Assembly: GCF_001766235.1 (NCBI RefSeq)
Contig: NZ_CP015164.1
Location: 1,473,501-1,537,500, forward strand
Source of the DNA: Acetobacter ascendens
Lineage (GTDB): Bacteria > Pseudomonadota > Alphaproteobacteria > Acetobacterales > Acetobacteraceae
Length of the DNA stretch: 64,000 nucleotides
Direction of reading: 5' to 3'
Below the pieces are notes generated by a model. The model saw only the letters and a program-made list of their open reading frames with translations. It did not search any database and was not told the DNA's origin. The position numbers were made by a program, and so were the translations under genes. This document shows positions 47,575 through 57,834 of this stretch, in pieces; position 1 is the stretch's first letter; the number at the start of each line of letters is the position of its first letter.

Positions 47575-47792
47575 TGAGAGAATCTTATCTCCATAATTCT
47601 GATGCAGAACTGCACCATATGGCCGTAATAATGGCCTATTTTTATATAAAAAATCCATTAAACTGCACAACAGCGACTACAATCGCATAAAAAATGCTTT
47701 AGAAAACGGGAACCGCAGTATCCCGAAACCCAAGGCCACACTTTTTTCTGCTGAAATATGAGGTGGTCGAAAGAAATAAAAATTAAGGGAAC

Positions 47793-49259
47793 ATGATTAA
47801 ACGCCTTCACCTCCATTTTCCTTTTCGCGCCTTATGGCCGACCTGCCTGCTTGTTCTATCTCTTTTCGTTGTTTTACCTGCGCACGCACAGTTGCTGACA
47901 GGTGGAAACAGCGCCGTAGGCCTCTGGCCCAGCTTGCAGGTGGATAATGAAGCCGATCAGGTTGAAGATCCTGGCCCCTTTTTTTCTGCACCGTATGGCA
48001 AGGATCATTTCTTTGGAAACTGGTGGGGCGCACAGCCTTGGCTGCTGAGCCACGGCATCCATATCCTGGCAGACGTGCATGAAGAACTTGCAGGCAACTT
48101 TCGCGGTGGCCGCAGGAAAGGCGTGGATAATGCCGGACAGGTGGGTGTTGAACTGGATGTGGACTGGGGCAAGCTGACCAATGCCGACATCATGAAAGGG
48201 TTCTGGACCCACATGATGGTGGTGAACGGGCATGGCCGTAACCTGAGCACAGATTACATTGGGGATTCACTGGGCGGCGTGCAGCAGATTTATGGCGCAC
48301 GTGGTAACGTGGTGGCCCATCTTGTTTACCTGTATGGTGAACACGCTTTTCTGCACAATCATGTAGATATCAGCGCGGGCTGGATTCCGGTTGGCAGCTT
48401 TTTTGCCGCTTCACCACTGTTTTGTATGTACATGAACGTTGCCATGTGCGGGAACCCGGCCCCCACCAAATACACAGAAGGCGCACGAGACTGGCCATCC
48501 GGTAACCTCGGTTTTGTTGCCCGTGTTATGCCCACAAAACAAGCCTATATTATGGCTGGCCTGTTTGCTGTTTCCCCGCACGCGTATAACGGCGGTATTT
48601 CTGGCTGGGCATGGGCGCAGGATGGCTTGGGTAAGTTCTCATCCCCGGTGGAAATTGGTTGGCTTCCTTCCTTTGGGCGCAATCATCTGGTGGGCCACTA
48701 CAAGGCTGGGTTTGGCTACGACAACTCCAAATACAAAAACCTGCTAAACGACGTAAACGGCAATGCATGGGTGCAGACAGGCGCACAGCCGCAATACGAG
48801 GCAGGCCGTGCAAGCGCGTGGTTTATGGCTGACCAGATGCTGATGCGGAATGGGGATGGCCCCACCAATGGCCTGATCGCTCTGGCGGGTTGGATGTGGT
48901 CTGATGGTAAAACCACCGCCATGTCTCACCACGTATGGGCCGGCATGACAGAAACCGGTGCCGCATGGGGCCGCCCGAATGATAGCGTTGGCGCCATGTT
49001 CCAGTGGATGACCATGAGCCGCGCCTCTGTTCTGCAGCAGGAAGCTGCATTAGCTGCTGGCGTGCCCTTCCCCGATAACCAGTGGGGCAAGGTATGGGGC
49101 ATTCAGACCCACGAAAACATCTACGAAGTGTTTTACAACGCACATGTTGCCAATGGCATGTCTTTGCAGCCGGACTTCCAGTATATCAACCGTCCGGGCG
49201 GCTCCACCGTGTTCCATGATGCCGCCGTGATGGCGCTTCAGTTTAACGTGGTGATGTAA
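47793..49259 (+). CDS. oprB: OprB-family carbohydrate-selective porin
   Basis: A 488-residue outer-membrane protein with a signal peptide (cleavage near LPAHAQ). WGAQPWLLSHGIHILADV near the start is an OprB feature, and the rest alternates aromatic and glycine-rich strands typical of a 16-strand barrel. OprB porins let sugars through the outer membrane, which is important for periplasmic sugar oxidation in acetic acid bacteria. Its last 17 bases overlap the end of the convergent ATPase gene. Confidence 0.9.
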   Translation: MIKRLHLHFPFRALWPTCLLVLSLFVVLPAHAQLLTGGNSAVGLWPSLQVDNEADQVEDPGPFFSAPYGKDHFFGNWWGAQPWLLSHGIHILADVHEELAGNFRGGRRKGVDNAGQVGVELDVDWGKLTNADIMKGFWTHMMVVNGHGRNLSTDYIGDSLGGVQQIYGARGNVVAHLVYLYGEHAFLHNHVDISAGWIPVGSFFAASPLFCMYMNVAMCGNPAPTKYTEGARDWPSGNLGFVARVMPTKQAYIMAGLFAVSPHAYNGGISGWAWAQDGLGKFSSPVEIGWLPSFGRNHLVGHYKAGFGYDNSKYKNLLNDVNGNAWVQTGAQPQYEAGRASAWFMADQMLMRNGDGPTNGLIALAGWMWSDGKTTAMSHHVWAGMTETGAAWGRPNDSVGAMFQWMTMSRASVLQQEAALAAGVPFPDNQWGKVWGIQTHENIYEVFYNAHVANGMSLQPDFQYINRPGGSTVFHDAAVMALQFNVVM

Positions 49260-51948
49260 AACTTTCTTGCGGGCGCAGGCTTAACATCCTGCCCCGCAAT
49301 GGCGCGAACAGTTGCGCATGGCACGTAAAAATAAGAATCTGAAAGCGCGTAGCGGCTTCTGCCAGCACATCAAACAAACGTTCCAGCCGCATTGGATCTG
49401 CAAAAGTAAGTGCATCATCCAGCACCAGAATGGCCGGCACACCGCGCCCATGCAGCATTTCAGCAAAGCCCAGACGCACCAGAACAGCTATCTGCTCGCG
49501 CGTACCATCAGAAAGATCTACCACATCTTCGCGCTGATTGCGTGAAAGGGCAGCCACCCCGAAATCTGCATCCATTTCCAGTTCAGCACCGGGAAACAAT
49601 GCTGAAAATGCGGGCTGCATGGTTTTTACCAGTGGCCCCATATAGCGCGCTGTTTGCTCTTGCTCTGCCTTGCTTAAAACCTGATCAAGCAAAACAAGGG
49701 CAGACCTATCCCGCGTGCAGGCAGCCACTTCCATATTCAGGCGCTGCTGAAGCCGATCTGCCTCCGCTATACGTTCATCCAGCCCTTCACCTTCTGCGCC
49801 ACGCACGCGGGTTTCGCGCTCACGTATATCTTCACGCAGGCGGGCTATGGTTTCTCCATCTGTTTTCTGGGCCTGTTCGCGCCGCTGAATGCCGCTTTCC
49901 ACCACAGCCAAAGGCCGTTCTTTTTGGCGTGCGTGCTCACAATGCTCCACGGCTGCCTGTGCAGCGTCCTGCTCCTGCTGGCATAGCTGCTTACGTTGGG
50001 CCAGTGTCGCATCTGGCTCACGCTCCTGCCAAAGTGCCAACTCTCGCTGCACACGGGCCAGCCCGGCTTCCTGCTGCTGTTGGGCTGCATTGGCTTTATC
50101 CAATGCAGCTTTGGCCGTTATAAACACCTGTTGCGTATCGCGCTCTTTTTCTCTGGCGCGCTCTACTGCTACTGCTGCTTCCTGCTCTTGCTGTACGGCT
50201 TCCTCTGGCAGGCAGTTGAGGGCACACTCATCAACACTTCCGATCTGACTAGCCAGATTTTGCGCCAAGGTTTGTTTTTTCTGTGTGTAAGCGGCTTCTT
50301 CTCTGGCCAGATCATGCCGCAATTCCAGCAAAACCTGATCGGGGTTTGCGCCCTTTTTATTGGGCACCGTGGCGGCAAAAACGGCCTTGGCTTCCTTAAG
50401 CTGACGCTCTGCCAAACAGCGCTTTTCATACTGTTGTTCGGCATCTTCTACATTCAGGCATCCAGCCTGTTGCAAAAGATCGGTTAATGCGGCTTGAGCT
50501 GTCTGTAACGCCTGCTGCAATTCAACCGTATCCCCGCCAACAGAAGGGGCAATAATAAACCGGCCGATGCCTTCTATCTGAAGTTCTGCAGGAGCATGTA
50601 ACAGGCTTTTACCCGATGCGCAGGCTTTGCCATTTAACACAACACGCTGCTGCGCTTGTGGTAGCAAATCCATTTCCAACACAGTTGCCTGCGCTTGCAA
50701 CTGTTGCTCCAGCGTTGCCACTTTTTGGGCTGCCTTACGCAGGCGCTGAATTTTGGCTTCATCCATAGGCAACGCATCAAACGCTGCCTGTGCCTGCTCT
50801 ATTTGGGCAAAGCTTTCTTGCACATGCTTTAAGTTTTCACGCTGGCGTAAAAGCGCTGCTTCCATATGCTGCACTTCGCGCTGCTGCATGACATGATGCA
50901 AAACAGCACGCCGCACCTGATGCTGCTGCACGGCCTTCTGGCATTCAGCCTGTGCAGCCTGATACCGCAGATTGGCAGCTTTTTCGTGCTCTGCCAGTTC
51001 TGCAAGTTCTTGCGTACTGGCTGCAATCAACTGCTCCAGCCGGGCGCATTCGGCCCGGTATTCTTTCCGCCGTTCCTCTTCATCCCGAATATTCTGGAAC
51101 TGCTGCACCGCTGCGGCTTTTCTGGCTTGAGCAGCTTTTTCTTCTGCATCCAAATTGCGCAGGCGGTCACGCTCTTCACGCAGCTTATGCAGTTCCTGCT
51201 CTTCCTGCTTTTGCCGTTCTGGGTTTTCCTGCTCACGCAACATGCGGCGAGTTTGCTCAAGCAGAACCATATCTTCTTCCAGCGCAGTACGTTTGGCGTG
51301 AAGATGTTTCAGATTTTCCGCAGCTTGGGCCTGATCATCCAGAAGTTGCTTATAACGCCCTGTCGGTCTGCCGGTCGCGGCTGTTTGCAACTGCCCCAAC
51401 CGCGCCTTTACACGTTCCAGCAACGCCCCCGCAGCGGCAATGCCTGTTACTTCCTGAACACCTTGTTCCAAACAGTTCTGAATACTGGAACGGCCTGCAT
51501 TATTAAGAATGGGGGCAGCAAAACTTTCCCCTTGGCGCACCAAAAGAGCGTTCCACAAACCCGTTGCTTCGCTTTTGCCGTTTTTCTCCAGCTCTAGCAG
51601 AGCATTCAGGTGTTCTTCTGCTGTGTCTCCATCAAAACGCTCTTGCCCCAGCTCAAGACGCGCAAAGGCGCCCTTCATGAAGCGTTTTTCTAACCAACAG
51701 GGCTTACCGCTCCATTCAAATCCTACACCAATATGGGGTGCACCGCCGCCATAAGGCTGCATGTCTTTTACGGGTTGAGCTTTAGAGCCATGACGCAAGG
51801 TTAACGCAGCACGCAGGGCCATCAGCAAAGTGGATTTACCAGCCTCATTCGGGGCAGCCAGCACATTCAGCCCTTTGCCCAAACCTTCCAGACGCACTGG
51901 AGAAGCAAACCGGCGCACACATTCAAGCTGGATATCTGTCAGAATCAT
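49243..51948 (-). CDS. SMC/SbcC-like coiled-coil ATPase (YhaN type)
   Basis: A 901-residue ABC-type ATPase. The Walker A motif is APNEAGKST near residue 33. Long Gln/Glu/Ala-rich coiled coils run from about 190 to 740, the signature is LSDGTREQ near 825, and Walker B is ILVLDDALTFAD near 850. The middle (about 430-470, IEGIGRFIIAP) is a small globular segment, and I see no CxxC zinc hook, which separates it from classical SbcC. With the adjacent nuclease (4-bp ATGA overlap) it should form an SbcCD/Mre11-Rad50-like DNA end-processing complex. Confidence 0.88.
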   Translation of the reverse strand: MILTDIQLECVRRFASPVRLEGLGKGLNVLAAPNEAGKSTLLMALRAALTLRHGSKAQPVKDMQPYGGGAPHIGVGFEWSGKPCWLEKRFMKGAFARLELGQERFDGDTAEEHLNALLELEKNGKSEATGLWNALLVRQGESFAAPILNNAGRSSIQNCLEQGVQEVTGIAAAGALLERVKARLGQLQTAATGRPTGRYKQLLDDQAQAAENLKHLHAKRTALEEDMVLLEQTRRMLREQENPERQKQEEQELHKLREERDRLRNLDAEEKAAQARKAAAVQQFQNIRDEEERRKEYRAECARLEQLIAASTQELAELAEHEKAANLRYQAAQAECQKAVQQHQVRRAVLHHVMQQREVQHMEAALLRQRENLKHVQESFAQIEQAQAAFDALPMDEAKIQRLRKAAQKVATLEQQLQAQATVLEMDLLPQAQQRVVLNGKACASGKSLLHAPAELQIEGIGRFIIAPSVGGDTVELQQALQTAQAALTDLLQQAGCLNVEDAEQQYEKRCLAERQLKEAKAVFAATVPNKKGANPDQVLLELRHDLAREEAAYTQKKQTLAQNLASQIGSVDECALNCLPEEAVQQEQEAAVAVERAREKERDTQQVFITAKAALDKANAAQQQQEAGLARVQRELALWQEREPDATLAQRKQLCQQEQDAAQAAVEHCEHARQKERPLAVVESGIQRREQAQKTDGETIARLREDIRERETRVRGAEGEGLDERIAEADRLQQRLNMEVAACTRDRSALVLLDQVLSKAEQEQTARYMGPLVKTMQPAFSALFPGAELEMDADFGVAALSRNQREDVVDLSDGTREQIAVLVRLGFAEMLHGRGVPAILVLDDALTFADPMRLERLFDVLAEAATRFQILIFTCHAQLFAPLRGRMLSLRPQESFTSPR

Positions 51949-53093
51949 GCTGCGGCACCTTCCACTTCATGCCAGAACAGGAACAGCCTTTGCAGGGCCT
52001 CTCTTGCTACAGCACCTTCCTCACCTCCTCGCTCAACCATCTGCAACAGTTCTTGGGCTGCTACCTTTACGGTTGCTGAAGCATCAAGCCGCTCCAGATC
52101 CTGTGCCCCTGCTGCCAGTTGAGGTGCGCCAGTTATGCGCAAACACGCCACAGCACTTTGTAAGCGCGTGTGAATAACGCTTTCGTATTTACGCAAATCA
52201 TCCACACCCAACAGGCCAGAAACTTCCAGCCATGCCATAACAACACTGGGGTTATCCGGGTTTATGCCTCTTACGCGGGCTTCCAATGCTTCAATATCTT
52301 CACCGTTAGTCAGCACAATGTCTTCCAACTTACGCCAGATATACTTGCCCGTGCGGTGCCGGGAGATAACAGGCTGCGCACATGGACCATCCACTGTTAC
52401 CACCAGTGTTTCCCCACCGCCTGCGCCACCCGTTACAAAGCGGTCTGTTTCCGGGGTGCCAGAATAACAGGTGCGGGCATCAATCTGGCAAAAGCCATGC
52501 CAGTCCCCCAACCCCAGATAGGCAAGCCCGGCCTGTTTGGCCCGATCCAGCGCAATAGGGTTGTGCTCGGCCTCTTGTCCATTGCTAAACCCCACAACAG
52601 ACCCATGCGCCAACCCAATGCGCAAAGCATCTGGCGGTGTCACCTCATCATTCATGTAATCTGTTAAATCAGAAAGCGTATGGCGGCGCTTGAGCACGGC
52701 AGGCAACAGCCACGTATTATGTGCTTTATCTATCTGCACTGCTTGCGGGCATGTATGCAGATGCACGTTATCCGGCACAGCATCTTCACGCCTTAAACGC
52801 GCCCACACACCCTCTGGCGAATCTGCATCGTGGTTGCCGGGGATAAGATGCCACTGCACATCGGGGAACTGCCGCATCCGCTCCATGGGCTGATGCAATG
52901 TGCGTCTTTCTGGCGTTTCATGTTCATAAATATCACCCGCCACCAGCACGCAGGTTGCACCTTCCTGCCGGGCCAAAGCACCAATGTTGCGCACAACATC
53001 TACACGTGCGGCCTGTAGCGCGCCCAAGGTATCATCATCTGCAAAACTAAATGTCTTGCCGATCTGCCAGTCTGATGTGTGGATAAATTTCAT
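51945..53093 (-). CDS. SbcD/Mre11-like metallophosphoesterase (YhaO type)
   Basis: A 382-residue calcineurin-like phosphoesterase. It shows SDWQIGK (usually SDxHxG, with Gln replacing the His), AGDIYE, GNHDADS, LAHGSVVG and GLGDWHG. The other metal ligands are kept. It is the likely nuclease partner of the ATPase encoded directly downstream, whose ATG overlaps its stop. The His-to-Gln exchange may be normal for the YhaO subgroup, but it affects a position that binds metal in Mre11. Confidence 0.87.
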   Translation of the reverse strand: MKFIHTSDWQIGKTFSFADDDTLGALQAARVDVVRNIGALARQEGATCVLVAGDIYEHETPERRTLHQPMERMRQFPDVQWHLIPGNHDADSPEGVWARLRREDAVPDNVHLHTCPQAVQIDKAHNTWLLPAVLKRRHTLSDLTDYMNDEVTPPDALRIGLAHGSVVGFSNGQEAEHNPIALDRAKQAGLAYLGLGDWHGFCQIDARTCYSGTPETDRFVTGGAGGGETLVVTVDGPCAQPVISRHRTGKYIWRKLEDIVLTNGEDIEALEARVRGINPDNPSVVMAWLEVSGLLGVDDLRKYESVIHTRLQSAVACLRITGAPQLAAGAQDLERLDASATVKVAAQELLQMVERGGEEGAVAREALQRLFLFWHEVEGAAA

Positions 53094-53407
53094 GAACTCT
53101 GGCGCACTCCATCACGCAACTGGCAGAAAAAATTTCACTTTTCCATGACATACCCAGATCGTGAGCAGCCATCTCTTAACCTCACTTCATCTTATCTTAT
53201 CATTAGGTTAGATATAATTCACACCCTCGCCATCTGGCCTGACCCGCGTTAAGCGCAACCCCCCTCATCACTCATGGCATCACGCCAAAGATTATATTTT
53301 ATTTTAAGAAGCATGCTGATACTGCGAGATTCGCTTAAACCCGCCCTGTCTGGCCGGAAATGGCATGCCCCCTAATGTGAAGCAAAGAGGTTAAAGACAG
53401 CACAGAC
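53094..53407. other. Intergenic region between divergent transcription units
   Basis: No gene or RNA is seen. An AT-rich stretch with CTTATCTTATCATTAGG near 53195-53215 and TATAATT nearby could hold promoters, but I cannot assign them. Confidence 0.3.
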
Positions 53408-55492
53408 ATGACAACAGAAACACCGGCAGCATTCCGTATGGGATCTTGGAAGACATTGTTTCTTCCCCTGTCACGCAGCATCTTCGCACATGGCTGGTTT
53501 CTGTTTTGTCTGCGCACGTGGCTGTCTGCTGTTCTGGCACTTGCCACGGCTTTCTGGCTCCAGCTTTCTTCCCCCGGTTCTGCTGCTGTTACGGTTATGA
53601 TTTTGGCGCAGCCCACACGTGGGCAGGTGCTTTCCAAAGCACTTTACCGGCTGGCTGGCACAATTATCGGGGCGTTTGTCGCTCTTTTTCTGACAGCCTG
53701 CTTTAATCAAGAACGCGGGGTTTTTCTGGGCGGCGTGGCGCTGTGGCTCACCCTATGCACCATTATGGGCACACTAGAGCGAGACTTCCGTGCCTATGCG
53801 GCCATGCTTTCTGGCTACACTGTAGCCATTGTGGGCATTAGCTGTATTGATAACCCGGCTTCCATCTTTGATGTCACTGTTAACCGTGTGTCCGCCATTG
53901 TGGTTGGTATTGCAGCCACCGCTGCCATTAACGATGTGTTTGGCTCCCCCACCGCGTTTGAAAAACTGGCAGCCAACTTACGTCGCACAGGCGAAATGGT
54001 GCAACGCATTGCGCGTGATGCCGTAGCCGGCCACGGTGTGCCGGATGACATGACATGCGCTGGTTTGGCGGGGGAAATTATTGCCCTGACATCTCAGGTT
54101 TCATTCGCCAAAACCGAGCTTGCTGATGCCAAGCTGCGCCTTGCGGGTGCACGCTCTGCCATGGTGGCGCTACTGGAAATGCTCACCTGTAGCCGTGCCA
54201 TTGCCAATGTGCTGCGCCGGGGCAACATCTCCGGCCCCATACTTAAGCACATCCGCACATCATTTGGTGATGGCACCCCAGTAGAATCTCCCCTTCAGGC
54301 TGTGCATGATCTGGAAGATCTGGCTAAGGAAGCCCACGCAGAGGAAGCCTCGCTTGGACCAACACTGGATGAAGCATGGTTGATCGAACGCTCCATGGCG
54401 CTTCTGTCTGATGCACGTTGGGCCGCAGATGGCATAGATGCGCTCCAGCATGGGCAACGTGCCCGCACACAAGCACCAGAACTCAAGATCGATCAGCATC
54501 ATGATGTTATTGCAGCCCTACTTAACGGCTTGCGCACCCTGATTGGGTTTTCTGTTGCAGCCGGGCTTTGTATTATCTCGGATATCCCTGCTACCTATAG
54601 CGCGCTTTCTCAGGTCGCCATTATTCTCACTTTGGCTGCTACCACTTATAATGCGCGCGGTTTTGGCATGGGGGCCCTTATTGGCACACCATTGGCAATT
54701 GCTGTGGCTGCGGTGCTAAACTTTGGGGTATTACCCCACGGCGCAGACATGCCTTTTCTGGCAATGGCTATTCTTCCAATTATCTTTGGAGGGTGCCTGC
54801 TGTTAATGAACCCTAAAACAGCGACTATTGGGTTTAACGCGGGCGTTTTCTTCTTTGTTATTCTGGGTGTGGCCAACCAGCAAAACTACGAACCCTCAGC
54901 GTTTATAGACCGCAACGTGCTGTACCTATTTGCAGCTATTATCATCTTTATCTCACTGGTGTTGTTGCTACCACCTTCTGCTACGGGTAGGCGCTTTAGG
55001 GTTGGTATTACCATTGGGCACGATTTGCTGCTCCAGTTTGAAGGACATGGTGAACAAGCCGGTTCTGCCCTGATCAGCCGCCATTATGATCGGCTGTGCC
55101 GCATTCTGGAGTGGAACCGCTACCTCCCCAACAATAAGGCAAAACAGCGCGTTTTCTCGCGCCTTGCCAGTCTGGATGAATTGAACGTGGAATTGGCACG
55201 TGCACGCCGCCATCTGCAACGTGCCGCCACCATTCCTGCAATCCGGCTGGATGCGGAATCTGCCTACCGCGCCACCATTATCTACAATGTGGATTCAGCG
55301 CTTTACCGCATGAAGCGCAAGGCACGCGTTTTGCTGGATCATTCCATCAACCTGCCACATGGCCAGATGGCAACGGCTCTTGCTGCCGTATCCGCCATGG
55401 TTGGCGCCATACATCTGCTGGAACATAACCGTTCCGCTTTGCATCTGTACGATCTTATCCCTGTGCCAGATCAGCAATGGAAGGCCCGCTAA
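53408..55492 (+). CDS. FUSC-family inner-membrane efflux protein (AaeB-like)
   Basis: A 694-residue protein with two hydrophobic halves (about 30-165 and 370-515), each followed by a cytoplasmic helical region, as in AaeB/FUSC transporters. SSPGSAAVTVMILAQPTRGQ in the first half is a family hallmark. With the DUF1656 and HlyD-type genes right after it, it forms an efflux operon probably handling aromatic or other weak acids, which fits an acid-producing organism. The substrate is not shown by the sequence. Confidence 0.9.
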   Translation: MTTETPAAFRMGSWKTLFLPLSRSIFAHGWFLFCLRTWLSAVLALATAFWLQLSSPGSAAVTVMILAQPTRGQVLSKALYRLAGTIIGAFVALFLTACFNQERGVFLGGVALWLTLCTIMGTLERDFRAYAAMLSGYTVAIVGISCIDNPASIFDVTVNRVSAIVVGIAATAAINDVFGSPTAFEKLAANLRRTGEMVQRIARDAVAGHGVPDDMTCAGLAGEIIALTSQVSFAKTELADAKLRLAGARSAMVALLEMLTCSRAIANVLRRGNISGPILKHIRTSFGDGTPVESPLQAVHDLEDLAKEAHAEEASLGPTLDEAWLIERSMALLSDARWAADGIDALQHGQRARTQAPELKIDQHHDVIAALLNGLRTLIGFSVAAGLCIISDIPATYSALSQVAIILTLAATTYNARGFGMGALIGTPLAIAVAAVLNFGVLPHGADMPFLAMAILPIIFGGCLLLMNPKTATIGFNAGVFFFVILGVANQQNYEPSAFIDRNVLYLFAAIIIFISLVLLLPPSATGRRFRVGITIGHDLLLQFEGHGEQAGSALISRHYDRLCRILEWNRYLPNNKAKQRVFSRLASLDELNVELARARRHLQRAATIPAIRLDAESAYRATIIYNVDSALYRMKRKARVLLDHSINLPHGQMATALAAVSAMVGAIHLLEHNRSALHLYDLIPVPDQQWKAR

Positions 55493-55493
55493 C

Positions 55494-55694
55494 ATGGAAT
55501 TACGCCCTGTTCTGGACATAGGCGGGCTGCTTGTTTCGTCCTTTGTTGTCCATGCCGGATTGGCTATTGCCACCCTGCTGGCTCTTAACCCGGTTCTATC
55601 CAAAGTACGTGCCCGCCGCGTGGTATGGAACCTGCCTCTGGCTGAATTTGGCATTTTGATATGCCTTATCGGCCTTTACACTATTTTGTTGTGA
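55494..55694 (+). CDS. DUF1656 small membrane protein
   Basis: A 66-residue protein with two hydrophobic helices (about 13-33 and 45-65) and the family start MELRPVLDIGGLLV. DUF1656 (AaeX-type) proteins lie between FUSC and HlyD genes in efflux operons. The ATG directly follows the FUSC stop, which shows tight coupling. Confidence 0.9.
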   Translation: MELRPVLDIGGLLVSSFVVHAGLAIATLLALNPVLSKVRARRVVWNLPLAEFGILICLIGLYTILL

Positions 55695-55709
55695 AAGGGC
55701 TTTCCGACC

Positions 55710-56672
55710 GTGTTTGAGCGCGCACGCCGCGTCCTGCAGTTTATCACAACGGGGACCATTCTTGCCATTGCAGCCGTTGTTTGCTTCGTACTGTGGGATT
55801 ACTACACAGCCGCCCCCTGGACCCGAAACGGACAAGTACGTGTACAGGTTGCAGATATTGCCCCACGTGTTTCAGGCCAGATTATTGCTGTGCGCGTGCG
55901 GGATAACCAGTTCGTGCACGCTGGGGACATTCTGTACGAAATTGATCCGTTTGACTTTAAGGTGGCGCTGGCAACAGCAACGGCTATGGTTAACCAGCGC
56001 AAAGCGGATATGGCGCTGAAAGACACGCAGGAATTCCGGCGTGACAAGCTGACAGATGCTGCTGCCTCCCGCGAAGAAAAGCAGGTTTATCAAGCCACGG
56101 CAGACATTGCCAAAGCTGCTTATGCGCAGGCATTGGCAAATCTTTCCCAAGCAAAAATCAACCTTGATCGTACATATGTGCGCAGCACGGTAACAGGCTA
56201 TGTCAATAACCTCATCATGCGTGTGGGTGATTATGCAACTGCTGGCAAATCCAATGTTGAGGTAATTGATGCCTCATCCTACTGGGTGGATGGATATTTT
56301 GAGGAAACCAAAATCCGCTCCATTCATGTTGGGGACCGCGTGCGGCTAGACCTTATGGGGTATCGTGAACCCATGTGGGGCCATGTTGTTAGTCTTACGC
56401 GTGGCATTGCAACGGCCAACGCGGCAACCGCAACGCAAGGCCTGCCATCTGTTGATCCTGTTTATACTTGGGTGCGTCTGGCGCAGCGTATTCCTGTACG
56501 TGTGCAGATAGATAGCATTCCTCCCGGCACCCAGTTGGCCGCTGGCATGACCAGCACCGTGACTGTTGTGGGCAGCAAAGGCAAACGCGCACATGATACA
56601 CTCACTGAAGCATTGGATCGTATGCACGATGCCTTAATGGGTGGCACAGGTGGCAGTGGGCTACGCCATTAA
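55710..56672 (+). CDS. HlyD-family periplasmic adaptor (AaeA-like)
   Basis: A 320-residue membrane fusion protein with one N-terminal helix (about 12-30). Next comes a lipoyl/barrel half (VRVQVADIAPRVSGQIIAVR), a helical hairpin, and the second half beginning NLDRTYVRSTVTGYV. It uses a GTG start with GAAAGGG upstream. It should link the FUSC pump to an outer-membrane channel not encoded here. Confidence 0.92.
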   Translation: MFERARRVLQFITTGTILAIAAVVCFVLWDYYTAAPWTRNGQVRVQVADIAPRVSGQIIAVRVRDNQFVHAGDILYEIDPFDFKVALATATAMVNQRKADMALKDTQEFRRDKLTDAAASREEKQVYQATADIAKAAYAQALANLSQAKINLDRTYVRSTVTGYVNNLIMRVGDYATAGKSNVEVIDASSYWVDGYFEETKIRSIHVGDRVRLDLMGYREPMWGHVVSLTRGIATANAATATQGLPSVDPVYTWVRLAQRIPVRVQIDSIPPGTQLAAGMTSTVTVVGSKGKRAHDTLTEALDRMHDALMGGTGGSGLRH

Positions 56673-56713
56673 ACAGGATAGACGCACCCCTCAGGCACTG
56701 GCAGAAAGAAGGC

Positions 56714-57478
56714 ATGCTGTATTCTTTTTTTCGTTCAGAAGTTTGCGCTGCAACGGCTCTCTGCCTGGCAGTTTTTCTACCCTCTATTGCCTGTGGGGCA
56801 GAAAAAACCCAAAGCCCAACGCTTAATATTGCAGCGCCTTGCCTGAGCAGCCTACATATTCGTGCTCAAAAAGGCGTAACGCAGCCTGAACCAGAAAATG
56901 GCCAATGGCCTGCGGGCATTCAACTAACTACTAACTCAGACGGTAGCCTATCTGTTGCAGGGCAAAGCTGTGGGGCAGATACCAATCTTACGCTCACCAC
57001 CTCGCCGAATATGCCGCTGGTTATTACCAGCACAGGCAAAGCATCCATTCAGGTGGATGACCGCAAAAGCCCCGTTTTTCTTCAGGCAGGCAGGGGAGCC
57101 GTAACACTAGGGCGTGCTGCTGAACTGAACGTTGTGTCTGATTCCACAGGCACTATCAGCATTCCTGTATTGGCGGACTCTGCGCGTTTGCGTTCCACAG
57201 TTTCTGCCCCGTTTATGATCGGGAAAGTGCAAGCGCCGGCCCTGGCTGTTTATCTTGGTGGCTCTGCTGCCTTTACAGCCCGGCAAGGCACGCTGGAAGC
57301 GTTGGAAATTACATCCAACAGCACAGCAGATGCTGTATTTCATGGTGAAACATCTGTGGCAGCCCTGCATGTTGAAAATGCGGGCAACATTTTGGTGGAT
57401 AAAGCCACAGGCACCTTGGCTACAGAGCGTGATGGCAAAGGGAAAATTATTGTAACCTCTACCCAAGGCAACCCCTAG
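56714..57478 (+). CDS. Exported protein of unknown function, beta-solenoid-like
   Basis: A 254-residue protein with a signal peptide (cleavage near IACGAE). The mature part is rich in Val, Thr, Ser and Ala, with short repeated strands such as GAVTLGRAAELNVVSDSTG and LHVENAGNILVDKATG, resembling the right-handed beta-roll of DUF2807-type (GIN) head domains. Two cysteines early in the mature part could form a disulfide. It lies 41 bases after the HlyD gene and may share its transcript. Function unknown. Confidence 0.65.
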   Translation: MLYSFFRSEVCAATALCLAVFLPSIACGAEKTQSPTLNIAAPCLSSLHIRAQKGVTQPEPENGQWPAGIQLTTNSDGSLSVAGQSCGADTNLTLTTSPNMPLVITSTGKASIQVDDRKSPVFLQAGRGAVTLGRAAELNVVSDSTGTISIPVLADSARLRSTVSAPFMIGKVQAPALAVYLGGSAAFTARQGTLEALEITSNSTADAVFHGETSVAALHVENAGNILVDKATGTLATERDGKGKIIVTSTQGNP

Positions 57479-57580
57479 CCCGCATTCTGCGCTGTAAATG
57501 CGGATCGAGCATGGTCTTTCAATATGAAAGCCCTTAAAAACATCGGTGCACTTTTAACCGATATATCAAGGACTCTCTAA

Positions 57581-57817
57581 ATGTCTGATACCCTGCCCGA
57601 CCGCCTTTCCGTAAACCCGGAAAGCCCTTTTTATAATGAAGACCTGCTGGCCCGGGGCATTGGCGTGCGCTTTAAGGGCGTAGAAAAAACAAACGTTGAA
57701 GAATATTGCATCAGCGAAGGGTGGGTGCGTGTGGCTGTAGGCAAAACGGTAGATCGGCGCGGCAACCCGCTTACCATGAAGCTGAGCGGCCCGGTTGAAG
57801 TGTGGGTCAAGGACTGA
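57581..57817 (+). CDS. DUF3297 family protein
   Basis: A 78-residue soluble protein beginning MSDTLPDRLSVNPESPFY and carrying GIGVRFKGVEKTNVEEYCI, matching the DUF3297 family of short proteobacterial proteins. No function is known to me. Confidence 0.85.
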   Translation: MSDTLPDRLSVNPESPFYNEDLLARGIGVRFKGVEKTNVEEYCISEGWVRVAVGKTVDRRGNPLTMKLSGPVEVWVKD

Positions 57818-57834
57818 CCTGCCCTCCACACATA

